From Actinomadura rupiterrae (GTDB lineage: Bacteria > Actinomycetota > Actinomycetes > Streptosporangiales > Streptosporangiaceae), in contig NZ_JAMZEA010000010.1 of assembly GCF_024172125.1 (NCBI RefSeq), forward strand, positions 310,001 to 374,000: a stretch of DNA of 64,000 nt. The letters are read 5' to 3'. A program made the position numbers and the translations under genes. Below the pieces are notes generated by a model, which was not told where the DNA came from, did no database searches, and saw nothing but the letters and a program-made list of their open reading frames with translations. Within the stretch, counting starts at the first letter, position 1; every line of letters begins with the position of its first letter. This document shows, in pieces, positions 1-7,964 of this stretch.

Positions 1-138
1 CCTCCGCGTCCGGCTCGTAATGCCGCCGCATCCGGGGCGTCCTCCGCGTCCGGCGCGTCCGCCTCGTGATGCCAACGCGTCCGGCGCGTCCGGACGCGTC
101 CCCAACCCCCCGCTGTACGTGACGAAAGGCGAAGACCG
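1..138. other. Short leader with degenerate GCGTCCGG repeats
   Basis: No gene is visible in this left edge. It contains several imperfect copies of GCGTCCGG and GCGTCCTCCGCG, a simple repeat of the kind seen in other intergenic gaps of this window. The last 20 bases carry the AAAGGCGAAG ribosome-binding site of the phospholipase gene that follows. Confidence 0.4.
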
Positions 139-2187
139 GTGTCGAAGCTGAGCCGCAGGAGATTCATGGCCCTGTCCGCGACCGCCGCCGGGGCGGTCGT
201 CGCCGGCCCGACCGCGCCCGGCTCCCAGGCGCGCGCCGCCGCCGTGGGCACCGGGACGATCGCCGACGTCAAGCACGTGGTGATCCTGATGCAGGAGAAC
301 CGGAGCTTCGACCACTACTTCGGGACGCTCAAGGGCGTCCGCGGCTTCGCCGACCGCAGCACGATCCAGCTGGCCGGCGGGTACAGCGTGTTCAACCAGC
401 CGAACGGGTCGGGCCGCCAGTACCCGTGGCAGTTCAGCTCCACCAACCCCGCCGGGGGAGCCGACCCCGAGCGCCTGGCCCAGTGCAACGGCGACCTCGC
501 GCACGGCTGGTCCGACCAGCACAAGGCCTGGAACGGCGGCAAGCTGGACTCGTGGGTGGCCGCCAAGGGCAACGTCCGCACCCTGGGGTACCTCACCCGC
601 GCCGACATCCCGTTCCACTACGCCCTGGCCGACAACTGGACGATCTGCGACGCCTACTTCTGCTCCGGCCTCACCGCCACCGGCCCCAACCGGACGTACC
701 TGTGGAGCGGGATGATCGACCCGGGCGGCACCGCGGGCGGCCCGGCCTACGACGGCGGCGACGAGTCCGGCCTGCACTGGCAGACCTACGCCGAGGCGCT
801 GGAGAGGGCCGGGGTGAGCTGGAAGGTTTACCAGAACGCCGCCGACAACTACGGTGACAATGCCCTGGCGTACTTCACCCAGTTCACCTCGGCCGCGCCC
901 GGCAGCCCGCTCGCGGTGAAGGGCATGGGCTCGGTTCCGAAGGCCACCGGTAAGACGCCCGACGACATCGCCGCCGCGATCCGGTCGGACGTGCAGAAGG
1001 GGACGCTGCCCCAGGTCTCCTGGATCGTGTCCGACCAGGCGTCCTCCGAGCATCCCTACGCCACGCCCACTGACGGCGCGCACTTCGTCCACATGGTCAT
1101 CGACGCGCTCAACGCCGACCCGAACGTCTTCAACTCCACGGTGCTGCTGCTGAACTACGACGAGAACGACGGGTTCTTCGACCACGTCCCGCCGCCCGCG
1201 GCGCCGGCCGGGACGGCGGGGGAGTTCTACAACGGCACCAACATCGGCCTCGGCTTCCGCGTCCCGCTGATCGCGATCTCGCCGTGGAGCCGCGGCGGCT
1301 GGGTCAGCTCCGAGGTCGCCGACCACACCTCGGTGCTGCGCTTCCTGGAGAAGTGGACGGCGGCCCTCGGCAAGCCCGCCACCTGCCCGAACATCAGCGC
1401 GTGGCGCCGCAAGGTCTGCGGCGATCTGACCGGCATGTTCGACTTCGCGAACCCGGTGTTCGGGCTGCCGAGCCTGCCCGACACGTCCGCGACGATCGGC
1501 CTGGCGACGTGCAGCCCGCTGCCCAACCCGGCTCCGGTCGACAACAAGCTCCCTCCGCAGGAGAGCGGGACGCGCCCCGCGCGCGCCCTGCCCTACCAGC
1601 CCGCCGCCAACCTGGACCACCTGGAGTTCGGCTCCAACGGGGTGACCAAGGTCTGGATCGCGATGGCCAACCAGGGGACGGCGGCCAGGAGCTCGGCGCA
1701 CTTCGCGGCGTACGCCAACGCCTACCGCACCGGCGGGCCCTGGCAGTACACCGTGGACGCCGGCGCCGCCACCAGCGACTTCTTCAACTGCGGTACCGGT
1801 TACGGCAGCGGCAAGTACGACCTGACCGTCGTCGGATCCAACCGGTTCCTCCGCCGCTTCAAGGGCGACGCGACCCAGGCGGGCAAGAACCTCACCGTCA
1901 CCGCGTCCTACGGGATCAGCAGTTCCACCGGAAAGCTGGCGATCTCGTTCACGATGGCCAACGCCGGGACGGCCGACGTCACGGTCACCATCACCGCCAA
2001 CGCCTACCGCTCGGACGGTCCGTGGACCTACCGCGTCCCGGCCGGGCAGAGCGTCAAGGACGAGTTCAACGCCGTCACCGTCGCGAACGGCTGGTACGAC
2101 TTCACCGTGACCGCCGGCTCCGACGCCACCTGGTCGCAGCGTTTCGCCGGCCACCTGGAGACCGGCCAGACCAGCATCAGCGGCTGA
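139..2187 (+). CDS. TAT-exported phosphocholine-type phospholipase C
   Basis: 682 residues from a GTG start preceded by AAAGGCGAAG. The N-terminus has a twin-arginine signal (SRRRF at residues 5-9, then an Ala/Gly-rich stretch), so a folded enzyme is exported. The catalytic part belongs to the alkaline-phosphatase-like bacterial phospholipase C family: MQENRSFDHYFG at residues 51-62 and NYDENDGFFDH from about residue 339 carry metal and nucleophile-region residues, and the RVPLIAISPWSRGG block follows. The C-terminal third holds two copies of the small beta domain found at the end of these enzymes (YANAYRTGGPWQYTV and ITANAYRSDGPWTYRV). By family it hydrolyses phosphatidylcholine or sphingomyelin outside the cell, releasing phosphocholine. 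It appears to be a single-gene unit. Substrate range is inferred from the family only. Confidence 0.93.
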   Translation: MSKLSRRRFMALSATAAGAVVAGPTAPGSQARAAAVGTGTIADVKHVVILMQENRSFDHYFGTLKGVRGFADRSTIQLAGGYSVFNQPNGSGRQYPWQFSSTNPAGGADPERLAQCNGDLAHGWSDQHKAWNGGKLDSWVAAKGNVRTLGYLTRADIPFHYALADNWTICDAYFCSGLTATGPNRTYLWSGMIDPGGTAGGPAYDGGDESGLHWQTYAEALERAGVSWKVYQNAADNYGDNALAYFTQFTSAAPGSPLAVKGMGSVPKATGKTPDDIAAAIRSDVQKGTLPQVSWIVSDQASSEHPYATPTDGAHFVHMVIDALNADPNVFNSTVLLLNYDENDGFFDHVPPPAAPAGTAGEFYNGTNIGLGFRVPLIAISPWSRGGWVSSEVADHTSVLRFLEKWTAALGKPATCPNISAWRRKVCGDLTGMFDFANPVFGLPSLPDTSATIGLATCSPLPNPAPVDNKLPPQESGTRPARALPYQPAANLDHLEFGSNGVTKVWIAMANQGTAARSSAHFAAYANAYRTGGPWQYTVDAGAATSDFFNCGTGYGSGKYDLTVVGSNRFLRRFKGDATQAGKNLTVTASYGISSSTGKLAISFTMANAGTADVTVTITANAYRSDGPWTYRVPAGQSVKDEFNAVTVANGWYDFTVTAGSDATWSQRFAGHLETGQTSISG

Positions 2188-2265
2188 ACGGCGAGCGCTC
2201 CCCGCCGACCCGCCTGCTCCCCGCCGACCCGCCTGCTTCCCGGCATCGGATATCGGATGCCCGTG

Positions 2266-2838
2266 TCAGGTGGACGGCGGGGAGTTCTCATCGAGCTTTT
2301 CCAGGCGTTCGATCGTTTCGTCTATCCAGTCCACCCACGTTTGGGCGTTCATCTCGCCGGCCCGGCGCACCGAGTCCCATATCACGGGATCGGTTTCGTT
2401 GACGTTATTCTCCGCCGCGAATTCGGCGATGTAGCCGGGGAGTTCGTTGGCGAGCCGGTCGCGCTGCCGGACGTGCAGGTCGCGCATGACCCGCAGCTGG
2501 GTCACGATCTCCTGCGGGCGCCGGGAGCCGGAGAAGAAGAACCGGACGAGGAACGGCACGCGGATCGGGTCCAGCTCGGTGACCAGCTCACCGAGCCACG
2601 ACCCGAACGCCTCGCGCCCGGCCTCGGTGGCCGAGTACACGCGGCGGTCGGGCCGGCCCTGCTGCGGGAACACCTCGGAGACGACCAGGCCGTCGTCCTC
2701 GAGTTGGGCCAATGTGCGGTAGATCTGGCTGAGTTGCGCGGGCCACACGAAATTGATGCTGTTGCGTATCACGGTGGCCAGGTCATAGCCCGTCATCGAC
2801 TGCCGCAGCAGGAAGCCGAGCAGTGCGAACTTCAGCAT
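2266..2838 (-). CDS. PadR-family transcriptional regulator
   Basis: 190 residues starting MLKFALLGFLLRQSMTGYDL. This start is chosen because AAGGAG lies just upstream; the frame runs open for 20 more codons without a good site. The N-terminus is the PadR winged helix (TGYDLATVIR, then the wing YRTLAQLEDDGLV), followed by a C-terminal helical domain of the Vir type with AGREAFGSWLGELV. PadR proteins repress detoxification or efflux genes and let go on ligand binding. It lies 43 bases downstream of the hydrolase/monooxygenase pair on the same strand, so it may be the last gene of that unit and regulate it. The ligand is unknown. Confidence 0.9.
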   Translation of the reverse strand: MLKFALLGFLLRQSMTGYDLATVIRNSINFVWPAQLSQIYRTLAQLEDDGLVVSEVFPQQGRPDRRVYSATEAGREAFGSWLGELVTELDPIRVPFLVRFFFSGSRRPQEIVTQLRVMRDLHVRQRDRLANELPGYIAEFAAENNVNETDPVIWDSVRRAGEMNAQTWVDWIDETIERLEKLDENSPPST

Positions 2839-2881
2839 CGGGCTCCTTTTCCTCGGCGGACGCCCGAAGGATATCAATCGA

Positions 2882-3871
2882 TCAAGGCAGGTCCGCATGG
2901 CGCGCGAACCAGGACGTGAGAAGTCCGGTCACGCGGCCGGGCTGCTCGCGGTGCGGCCAGTGCCGGGCGTCCAGCCGGTGCAGGACGGCCTGCTCGCACA
3001 TCGCGGCGCTGGGCTCGGCGAGGCTCCGGCTGAACGCGCCGTCCCGTCCACCCCAGATGATCTGCGTCGGCACCCGCACCAGCGGCTCCCGCCGCGAACG
3101 CGCGCCGCGCTCCGAGGCGCGTGCGCCGTGCTCCGAGGAGCCGCGCCCGGAGGGGTCGTGCGCCGAGGAGCTTCCAGCGCGTGCCGAGGTGCGTGCGTTG
3201 CGCGCTGCGGAGCGTTCGGCGCGGATGGACGCGAGCATCGTCCGGAACATCGCGCGGTACCAGAACAGCGGCCGCTGGACGGTTCCCGGGTGGCGCCAGA
3301 CGGCGCGGTGCCGTTCCAGGTCGGCGTCGTCCAGGCCCGCCCCGTGCCGCAGCATCGCGGTGAGGACGGCGTGGTCGCGCGCGCCGAGGACCGCCTCGGC
3401 CAGCCCGGGGATCTGGAACGCGAGCATGTACCAGCTGCGCAGCATCTGGGACGGCCTGCGCATCAGCGCCTCGGCGAGCACCTGCGGATGCGGGCAGTTG
3501 ACGACGGTCAGCGACCGCACGAGGTCGGGCCGCTCGGTCGCGAGCGTCCAGGCGACCGCGGCGCCCCAGTCGTGCCCGACCAGGTGCACGGGCGCGAGTT
3601 CCTGGCGTTCGATGAGCAGCGCGATGTCCTTGGTCAGGTTCGGCATCGCGTAGTCGGCGACCGCGGTGGGCTTGGACGACAGGCCGTACCCGCGCTGGTC
3701 GGGCGCAAGGACGCGGTAGCCCTGCGCGGCGAGCGCGGTCATCTGCCGGTCGAAGCTGAGCCACAGGTCGGGCCAGCCGTGCAGGAACAGGACGGGCGGA
3801 CCGTCCTCGGGTCCGGCGGTCTCGACGTGAAGCAGGACGTCGTCGACGTCCACGAACTGGGGCTGGAACAT
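2882..3871 (-). CDS. Alpha/beta hydrolase, epoxide-hydrolase type, with low-complexity insertion
   Basis: 329 residues, good GAGGAG site before the ATG. HGWPD (31-35) forms the oxyanion motif, the nucleophile is Asp101 in GHDWGAA, the acid is likely Asp277 in GGRDGAF and the base His304 or His307 in DARHWPH. An Asp nucleophile next to HGWP is typical of soluble epoxide hydrolases and haloalkane dehalogenases. Residues about 217-262 are an Arg/Ser/Ala/Gly-rich stretch (SARAGSSSAHDPSGRG region) lying between the cap helices and the strand PTQIIWGG. Relatives do not have this, so it looks like a repeat-born insertion. The gene starts 63 bases after the FAD monooxygenase. An epoxidase followed by an epoxide hydrolase is a sensible pair, but the substrate is unknown. 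Confidence 0.88.
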   Translation of the reverse strand: MFQPQFVDVDDVLLHVETAGPEDGPPVLFLHGWPDLWLSFDRQMTALAAQGYRVLAPDQRGYGLSSKPTAVADYAMPNLTKDIALLIERQELAPVHLVGHDWGAAVAWTLATERPDLVRSLTVVNCPHPQVLAEALMRRPSQMLRSWYMLAFQIPGLAEAVLGARDHAVLTAMLRHGAGLDDADLERHRAVWRHPGTVQRPLFWYRAMFRTMLASIRAERSAARNARTSARAGSSSAHDPSGRGSSEHGARASERGARSRREPLVRVPTQIIWGGRDGAFSRSLAEPSAAMCEQAVLHRLDARHWPHREQPGRVTGLLTSWFARHADLP

Positions 3872-3934
3872 GGGGGGTGCTCCTCGCTCTGGTTTCAGGC
3901 TGCGCCGGATGCGGGCGGCGCCTGCTCAAGGGGT

Positions 3935-5335
3935 TCAGGCCGCGCCGAGGACGGCCGCGATGGTCGCCGACAGGGGGCCGGGGTTGCGGTCGCGCAACGG
4001 GCGCAGCACCCGCCGCACCACGCGCGGCGACCCGAGCGACGACAGCGGCCGGTGCAGGTTGAGCACGTCGTTGAAGGCCGACGCCACCTCCGGATCCAGG
4101 GCCGCCGCGCGCTCCAGGCGGTTGCGGTAGCCCGCGTCGAAGCGCGCCGTCCAGGGCGTCCGGACGCCCTGGGTGCGGCATCCGTAGCGGAGGTCCTCAC
4201 CGAGCGCCAGGCGCCAGGCCTCCACCGACGTGGCGGCGATCGCCCGCGCCGCGCGCCGCTCGAACCCCGGCCGCCGCGCGCCGCCCTCCTCGGCGAGCAG
4301 CCGGCCGAGCCGGCTCGCCGACAGGGCCGCCACGCTCATCCCCTGCCCGTAGATCGGGTTGGACGCGCTGGCGGCGTCGCCGAGCGCCACGAGCCCGGCG
4401 GGCATCTCGCTCATCCGGTCGTAATAGCGGCGGACGTTGCGGCGGACGTGGTACTTGCGGACCGGCCCGAGCGGCGTCGAATGGCGCAGCGCCTCGGCGG
4501 TCACCGGCGCGGTCATCCGGTCGGCGAACGCGCGCAGCTCCCCGATATCGGACGGTATGGGCGTCCCCTGGCCGGTCGTCCCGAAGGACATGTGCAGCAG
4601 GCCGTTCTCGATGCGCAGCACGACGCCGCCGACCGACGAGCCGGAGGTGGCCTGGGCGCCGAGGATGATCAGCCACTCGGGGTCGAAGGACGGGTCGGGC
4701 TCGGTGACCAGGCTGGCGTACCGGACGTCGGAGTGGACCACCGACTCCTCGGGCGGCCGGTACCCGATCCGCTCCAGCCACTCCGGCAGCGCCGAGTTGC
4801 GCCCGGACGCGTCGACCACCAGATCGGCGCCGACCTCGCCGTCCTCGGTCCGGACACCGGTGACCCTGCGCCGGGTTCCGCTGGTCAGCAGGCCGACCGC
4901 GGCGGTCCGGTCGCGCAGGGTGACGTTCGGGATCGCCCGCACGCGCTCCCGGATCGAATGCTCGATCAGGACGCGGCTGGCGCAGAAGCCGCCGGTCCAC
5001 CACGCGGGGATCCGGATGGTCGTCCCGTTCCGGACCAGGAAGATCGACCGGTCGCCCATCGCCGGGTCGCCCGACCCGGAGGTGATCGCCCCGGCCGCGT
5101 CCAGCTCCGCCGACAGCCCGGGGAACAGGCTGACCATCACCTGGCGCCCCGAGCCCAGCAGCCCGTGCGCGTGGTGCGACTGCGGCACGAACCGCCGGTG
5201 CTCCGGGCCGTCCGGCAGCTCGTCGCGGTCGACCACGACCACCTCGCCGTAGTGCTCGGACAGGACCCGCGCGGCCAGCAGGCCGCCGATCCCCGCGCCG
5301 AGCACCACCGCTCGTCCACTCTCCTCATATGCCAT
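3935..5335 (-). CDS. FAD-dependent monooxygenase/epoxidase-like oxidoreductase
   Basis: 466 residues. The N-terminal dinucleotide-binding fingerprint VVLGAGIGGLLAARVL (about 10-25) ends in the acidic VVVVDRDEL that binds the FAD ribose. A GDAASASNPIYGQGM block near residue 320 is the second FAD motif of the aromatic hydroxylase/epoxidase superfamily. The overall pattern (RRFVPQSHHAHGLL after the first fingerprint) resembles the actinomycete group that includes polyether epoxidases and geranylgeranyl-reductase-like proteins. It heads a minus-strand unit with the epoxide-hydrolase-like gene and possibly the PadR gene. The ATG lies inside a palindrome and probably at the transcription start, so the mRNA may be leaderless. 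Substrate unknown. Confidence 0.88.
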   Translation of the reverse strand: MAYEESGRAVVLGAGIGGLLAARVLSEHYGEVVVVDRDELPDGPEHRRFVPQSHHAHGLLGSGRQVMVSLFPGLSAELDAAGAITSGSGDPAMGDRSIFLVRNGTTIRIPAWWTGGFCASRVLIEHSIRERVRAIPNVTLRDRTAAVGLLTSGTRRRVTGVRTEDGEVGADLVVDASGRNSALPEWLERIGYRPPEESVVHSDVRYASLVTEPDPSFDPEWLIILGAQATSGSSVGGVVLRIENGLLHMSFGTTGQGTPIPSDIGELRAFADRMTAPVTAEALRHSTPLGPVRKYHVRRNVRRYYDRMSEMPAGLVALGDAASASNPIYGQGMSVAALSASRLGRLLAEEGGARRPGFERRAARAIAATSVEAWRLALGEDLRYGCRTQGVRTPWTARFDAGYRNRLERAAALDPEVASAFNDVLNLHRPLSSLGSPRVVRRVLRPLRDRNPGPLSATIAAVLGAA

Positions 5336-5370
5336 GAGGCATATATAACTTGTACTCTATGAGCCGTCAA
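5327..5370 (-). promoter_or_regulatory. Consensus promoter with operator overlapping a leaderless start
   Basis: Read on the minus strand: TTGACG at 5370-5365, a 17-base spacer, TATATA at 5347-5342, then six bases to the ATG at 5335-5333. Transcription would be expected to start at or next to that A, giving a leaderless mRNA. A perfect 7+7 inverted repeat (ATATGCC at 5327-5333 and GGCATAT at 5338-5344, 4-base gap) covers the end of the -10 box and the start codon. It is well placed for a repressor, with PadR the nearest candidate. Confidence 0.7.
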
Positions 5371-5607
5371 CCATCCGGGGCGGGGCAGGCACCGGGAGGC
5401 GGGCGCCGGGAGGCGGGCGGTCGCAGCCGGGCGCGGTCGCCTCACTTCCCATCCGGATCAGGAGGCGCTTATCGCGGCGGTGCGCGGGTGTGGCATTCCT
5501 CTTCGAAGCCGAGAGTCCGGCCGTAACGGCGAAAACATTCCGCCACGATGAAACGAGGAGATTGTGCTGCTGCTAGCATCACGCTGAGTCACAAGCTAGG
5601 AGTCACG

Positions 5608-5946
5608 ATGGCACAGAAGGTTGAAGTTCTCCTGGTCGATGACCTGGACGGCGGGAAGGCGGACGAGACCGTCCACTTCTCTCTGGACGGCACCGACTAC
5701 GAGATCGATTTGAGCGTCGCGAACGGCGACGAGCTTCGTGCCGTTCTTGAGCCGTACGCCGAGAAGGCGCGGAAGGCCGTCCGCGGCGGCGCCCGGCGCG
5801 GCCGCCCCGCCCGGACCGTCACCGACCGGGAGCGCACCGCCGAGATCCGCGCCTGGGCCAGGCAGAACGGCTCCCACGTCAACGACCGGGGCCGGATCCC
5901 CCGCGAGATCATCGAGCAGTACGAAGCGGCCAACCCCGGTAGATAG
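5608..5946 (+). CDS. lsr2: Lsr2-family nucleoid-associated protein
   Basis: 112 residues starting MAQKVEVLLVDDLDGG; AGGAG sits 6 bases upstream, so the in-frame ATG at 5548 is not used. The N-terminal half (VHFSLDGTDYEIDLS) is the beta/helix dimerisation domain. The C-terminal half (RTAEIRAWARQNGSHVNDRGRIP) is the DNA-binding domain, with the RGR triplet that enters the minor groove of AT-rich DNA. Lsr2 is the actinobacterial H-NS-like silencer of horizontally acquired or AT-rich genes. A basic linker (GGARRGRPART) joins the domains. Full length and intact. Actinomycetes often have more than one copy, so this may be a paralogue. Confidence 0.96.
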   Translation: MAQKVEVLLVDDLDGGKADETVHFSLDGTDYEIDLSVANGDELRAVLEPYAEKARKAVRGGARRGRPARTVTDRERTAEIRAWARQNGSHVNDRGRIPREIIEQYEAANPGR

Positions 5947-6000
5947 CACCCACTGCGGCCCGGCCCTTTATCCCGGGGATTTCGCCGCACCGGGAACGGC

Positions 6001-6081
6001 CGCACTCCGTTACGGGCGCACTCCGTTACGGCGGCGGCGCCCCGTTACGGCGGCGCTCCGCTACGGCCGAACTCCGTTAAC
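6001..6081. repeat. Five imperfect tandem copies of a CTCCGTTACGG unit
   Basis: Copies of about 15-17 bases with the core CTCCGTTACGG start near 6001, 6016, 6036, 6051 and 6066, the last ending CTCCGTTAAC. They lie in the 354-base gap between lsr2 and the DGPF gene, which otherwise has no visible coding region. Function unknown; could be a simple minisatellite. Confidence 0.65.
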
Positions 6082-6083
6082 TA

Positions 6084-6120
6084 TGCCCCGGCATCCGAAC
6101 TGCCAAGGAGTGCCGGGGCA
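6084..6120 (+). terminator. Hairpin downstream of lsr2
   Basis: A perfect 10-base inverted repeat, TGCCCCGGCA at 6084-6093 and TGCCGGGGCA at 6111-6120, with a 17-base loop. It is the best candidate for the lsr2 transcript end, although no T-run follows, which is common in high-GC actinomycetes. Confidence 0.5.
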
Positions 6121-6213
6121 GAGCGGAGGCCAAAGGACTGAGGCGGAGCAGGTCCCAAAGGGGCGGGGGAGCGCGGCGGCTAATGGGCCGGTGCCGTCCC
6201 CGCGGCGAAACGG

Positions 6214-6240
6214 TGTCCGGGACGTCCTTTCGCCGGCGAA
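6214..6240 (+). promoter_or_regulatory. Possible degenerate ECF42-type promoter of the DGPF-sigma operon
   Basis: TGTCCG at 6214-6219, 17 bases, then CGAA at 6237-6240. Published ECF42 promoters have TGTCGA and CG(A/T)C, so this is one mismatch off in each box with the expected spacing. It lies 61 bases before the DGPF gene. It would mean autoregulation, but the match is weak. Confidence 0.35.
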
Positions 6241-6300
6241 ATCCAGGCGCCCGAAGCAGGACTCCGGGCGGGGCCGGGATCGTCGGGCATAGTGGGGCGC

Positions 6301-6636
6301 ATGAGGTATGTGCTTCTGATCTGTGACGATGAGTCGGTGTCGCCGTCGATGGAGGAGATCCTGGCGGACCCGGCGCATCAGGCGTACGGGGAGGAGATCG
6401 CCCGGCGGGGCGCCGTCAGCGGCGGCGCGCGGCTGCGGCCGGTGGCGGACGCGACCACGGTCCGCGTCCGCGACGGCGAGACGCTGGTGAGCGACGGCCC
6501 GTTCGCCGAGACCAAGGACTTCGTCGGCGGCATCGACATCATCGAGTGCGCCGATCTGGACGACGCGATCGCGATCGCGGCGAAGCACCCGTACGCGGGC
6601 CGCGGCTGCGTCGAGGTCCGGCCCGTCTGGGAATGA
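6301..6636 (+). CDS. DGPF/YCII-domain protein
   Basis: 111 residues starting MRYVLLICDDE; a GTG 9 bases upstream is less likely. It contains VRDGETLVSDGPFAETKDFVGGIDII, with the D-G-P-F signature that names the family, and the ferredoxin-like fold of YCII proteins. Genes of this kind sit next to ECF42 sigma factors in many actinobacteria, proteobacteria and others. The role is unknown; a small enzyme or ligand sensor has been proposed. The stop overlaps the sigma gene start (ATGA), so the two are translationally coupled. Confidence 0.92.
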   Translation: MRYVLLICDDESVSPSMEEILADPAHQAYGEEIARRGAVSGGARLRPVADATTVRVRDGETLVSDGPFAETKDFVGGIDIIECADLDDAIAIAAKHPYAGRGCVEVRPVWE

Positions 6637-7850
6637 CCGCTCCGGAGACCGTCCGCGCCGCGGTCGACGCCGCGTACCGGGACGAGTGGGGCCAGGTGGT
6701 CGGCACGCTGATCGGGCTGACCGGCAACTGGGACCTGGCCGAGGACTGCGCGCAGGACGCGTTCGCCGCCGCGCTGGCCACCTGGGGGCGCGACGGCGTC
6801 CCGGACCGTCCGGGGGCGTGGCTGACGACCACGGCCCGCAACCGCGCCACGGACCGGCTGCGCCGGGACGCGAACGGCGCGGCGAAACTGCGGCAGCTCG
6901 CCGTCCTGGAGCGGGACCCGGCCGGGCCGCCGGCGCAGGAGATCCCGGACGAGCGGCTGCGGCTGATCTTCACCTGCTGCCATCCCGCGCTGCCGTTCCC
7001 CGCCCGGGTCGCGCTGACGCTGCGGACGCTCGCGGGGCTGGGCACCGGGGAGATCGCCAAGGCGTTCCTGACCGCCGAGTCGGCGATGGCCCAGCGGCTC
7101 GTGCGCGCCAAGCGGAAGATCGTCGAGGCCGGGATCCCGTACCGGGTCCCGCCGGCCGAACTCCTGCCGCAGCGGCTGGCCGCCGTCCTCGCGGTGCTGT
7201 ACCTGATCTTCAACGCGGGCTACGACGAGGACGACGGGCGCCGGGCCCTCGCCGCCGAGGGCGTCCACCTCGCCCGGACGCTGGTGCGCCTGATGCCGGA
7301 CGAGCCGGAGGCGCGCGGCCTGCTCGCGCTGATGCTGCTGCTGGAGGCGCGCCGCGCGAGCCGCACCGACGGCGGCGTCCTGGTCACGCTGGAGCACCAG
7401 GACCGGTCCCGGTGGGATCGCGCGCTGATCGAAGAGGGCCTCACGACCCTGGACCGGGCGCTGGCGGCGCGGCGCTCCGGGCCGTACCAGGTGCAGGCCG
7501 CGATCGCCGCCTGCCACGCCACCGCACCGGACGCCGCGTCCACCGACTGGCCGCAGATCGCCGTCCTGTACGCCGAGCTAGCACGCCTGGCGCCGTCGCC
7601 GGTGGTGGAACTCAACCGCGCCGTGGCGATCGCCATGGCCGACGGCATCCCCGCCGGGCTCGCCCTCGTCGACGATCTCACCGCGTCCGGTGAGCTGGAC
7701 GGCTACCACCTGCTGCCCGCGACCCGCGCCGATCTCCTTCGCCGGGACGGCCGCCTCGCCGAGGCCGCCACGTCCTACAGGGAGGCGCTGGAACTGGCGC
7801 CGACCGAAGCCGAGCGCCGCTACCTGAACGGACGCCTTTCCGAGCTCTGA
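6633..7850 (+). CDS. ECF42-type RNA polymerase sigma factor with C-terminal helical extension
   Basis: 405 residues from the ATG in the ATGA overlap with the DGPF gene. Region 2 includes LAEDCAQDAFAAALATW and RNRATDRLRRD; region 4 follows with ALTLRTLAGLGTGEIAKAFL. After about residue 190 comes the long TPR-like/SnoaL-unrelated helical extension typical of ECF42 (YLIFNAGYDED, VELNRAVAIAM, RADLLRRDGRLAEA), which takes the place of an anti-sigma factor in controlling activity. No anti-sigma gene is adjacent. The likely regulon is its own operon and the MFS gene downstream, which has a near-perfect ECF42 promoter. The inducing signal is unknown. Confidence 0.94.
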   Translation: MTAPETVRAAVDAAYRDEWGQVVGTLIGLTGNWDLAEDCAQDAFAAALATWGRDGVPDRPGAWLTTTARNRATDRLRRDANGAAKLRQLAVLERDPAGPPAQEIPDERLRLIFTCCHPALPFPARVALTLRTLAGLGTGEIAKAFLTAESAMAQRLVRAKRKIVEAGIPYRVPPAELLPQRLAAVLAVLYLIFNAGYDEDDGRRALAAEGVHLARTLVRLMPDEPEARGLLALMLLLEARRASRTDGGVLVTLEHQDRSRWDRALIEEGLTTLDRALAARRSGPYQVQAAIAACHATAPDAASTDWPQIAVLYAELARLAPSPVVELNRAVAIAMADGIPAGLALVDDLTASGELDGYHLLPATRADLLRRDGRLAEAATSYREALELAPTEAERRYLNGRLSEL

Positions 7851-7901
7851 CCTGTGCCGACGTCATCCCCTCCGAATTTTTCGACGTTTCTTCACGGCCG
7901 G

Positions 7902-7928
7902 TGTCGATCCCGGGCGGCCTCCTTCGTC
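7902..7928 (+). promoter_or_regulatory. Predicted ECF42 promoter for the MFS gene
   Basis: TGTCGA at 7902-7907, 17 bases, then CGTC at 7925-7928. This matches the reported ECF42 target motif (TGTCGA in the -35 region, CG(A/T)C in the -10 region). It lies 51 bases after the sigma gene stop, and the expected transcription start is about 30 bases before the MFS ATG. The promoter suggests that the pump is a direct target of the neighbouring sigma factor. Confidence 0.6.
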
Positions 7929-7964
7929 GGTGGGACGAAACCCATCGAACGAGAGGTGCAGACG

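Noticed and set aside
2266-5335. Natural-product gene cluster (epoxidase plus hydrolase)
   Set aside because: No synthase, carrier protein or other tailoring genes lie nearby. The pair alone does not support a cluster.
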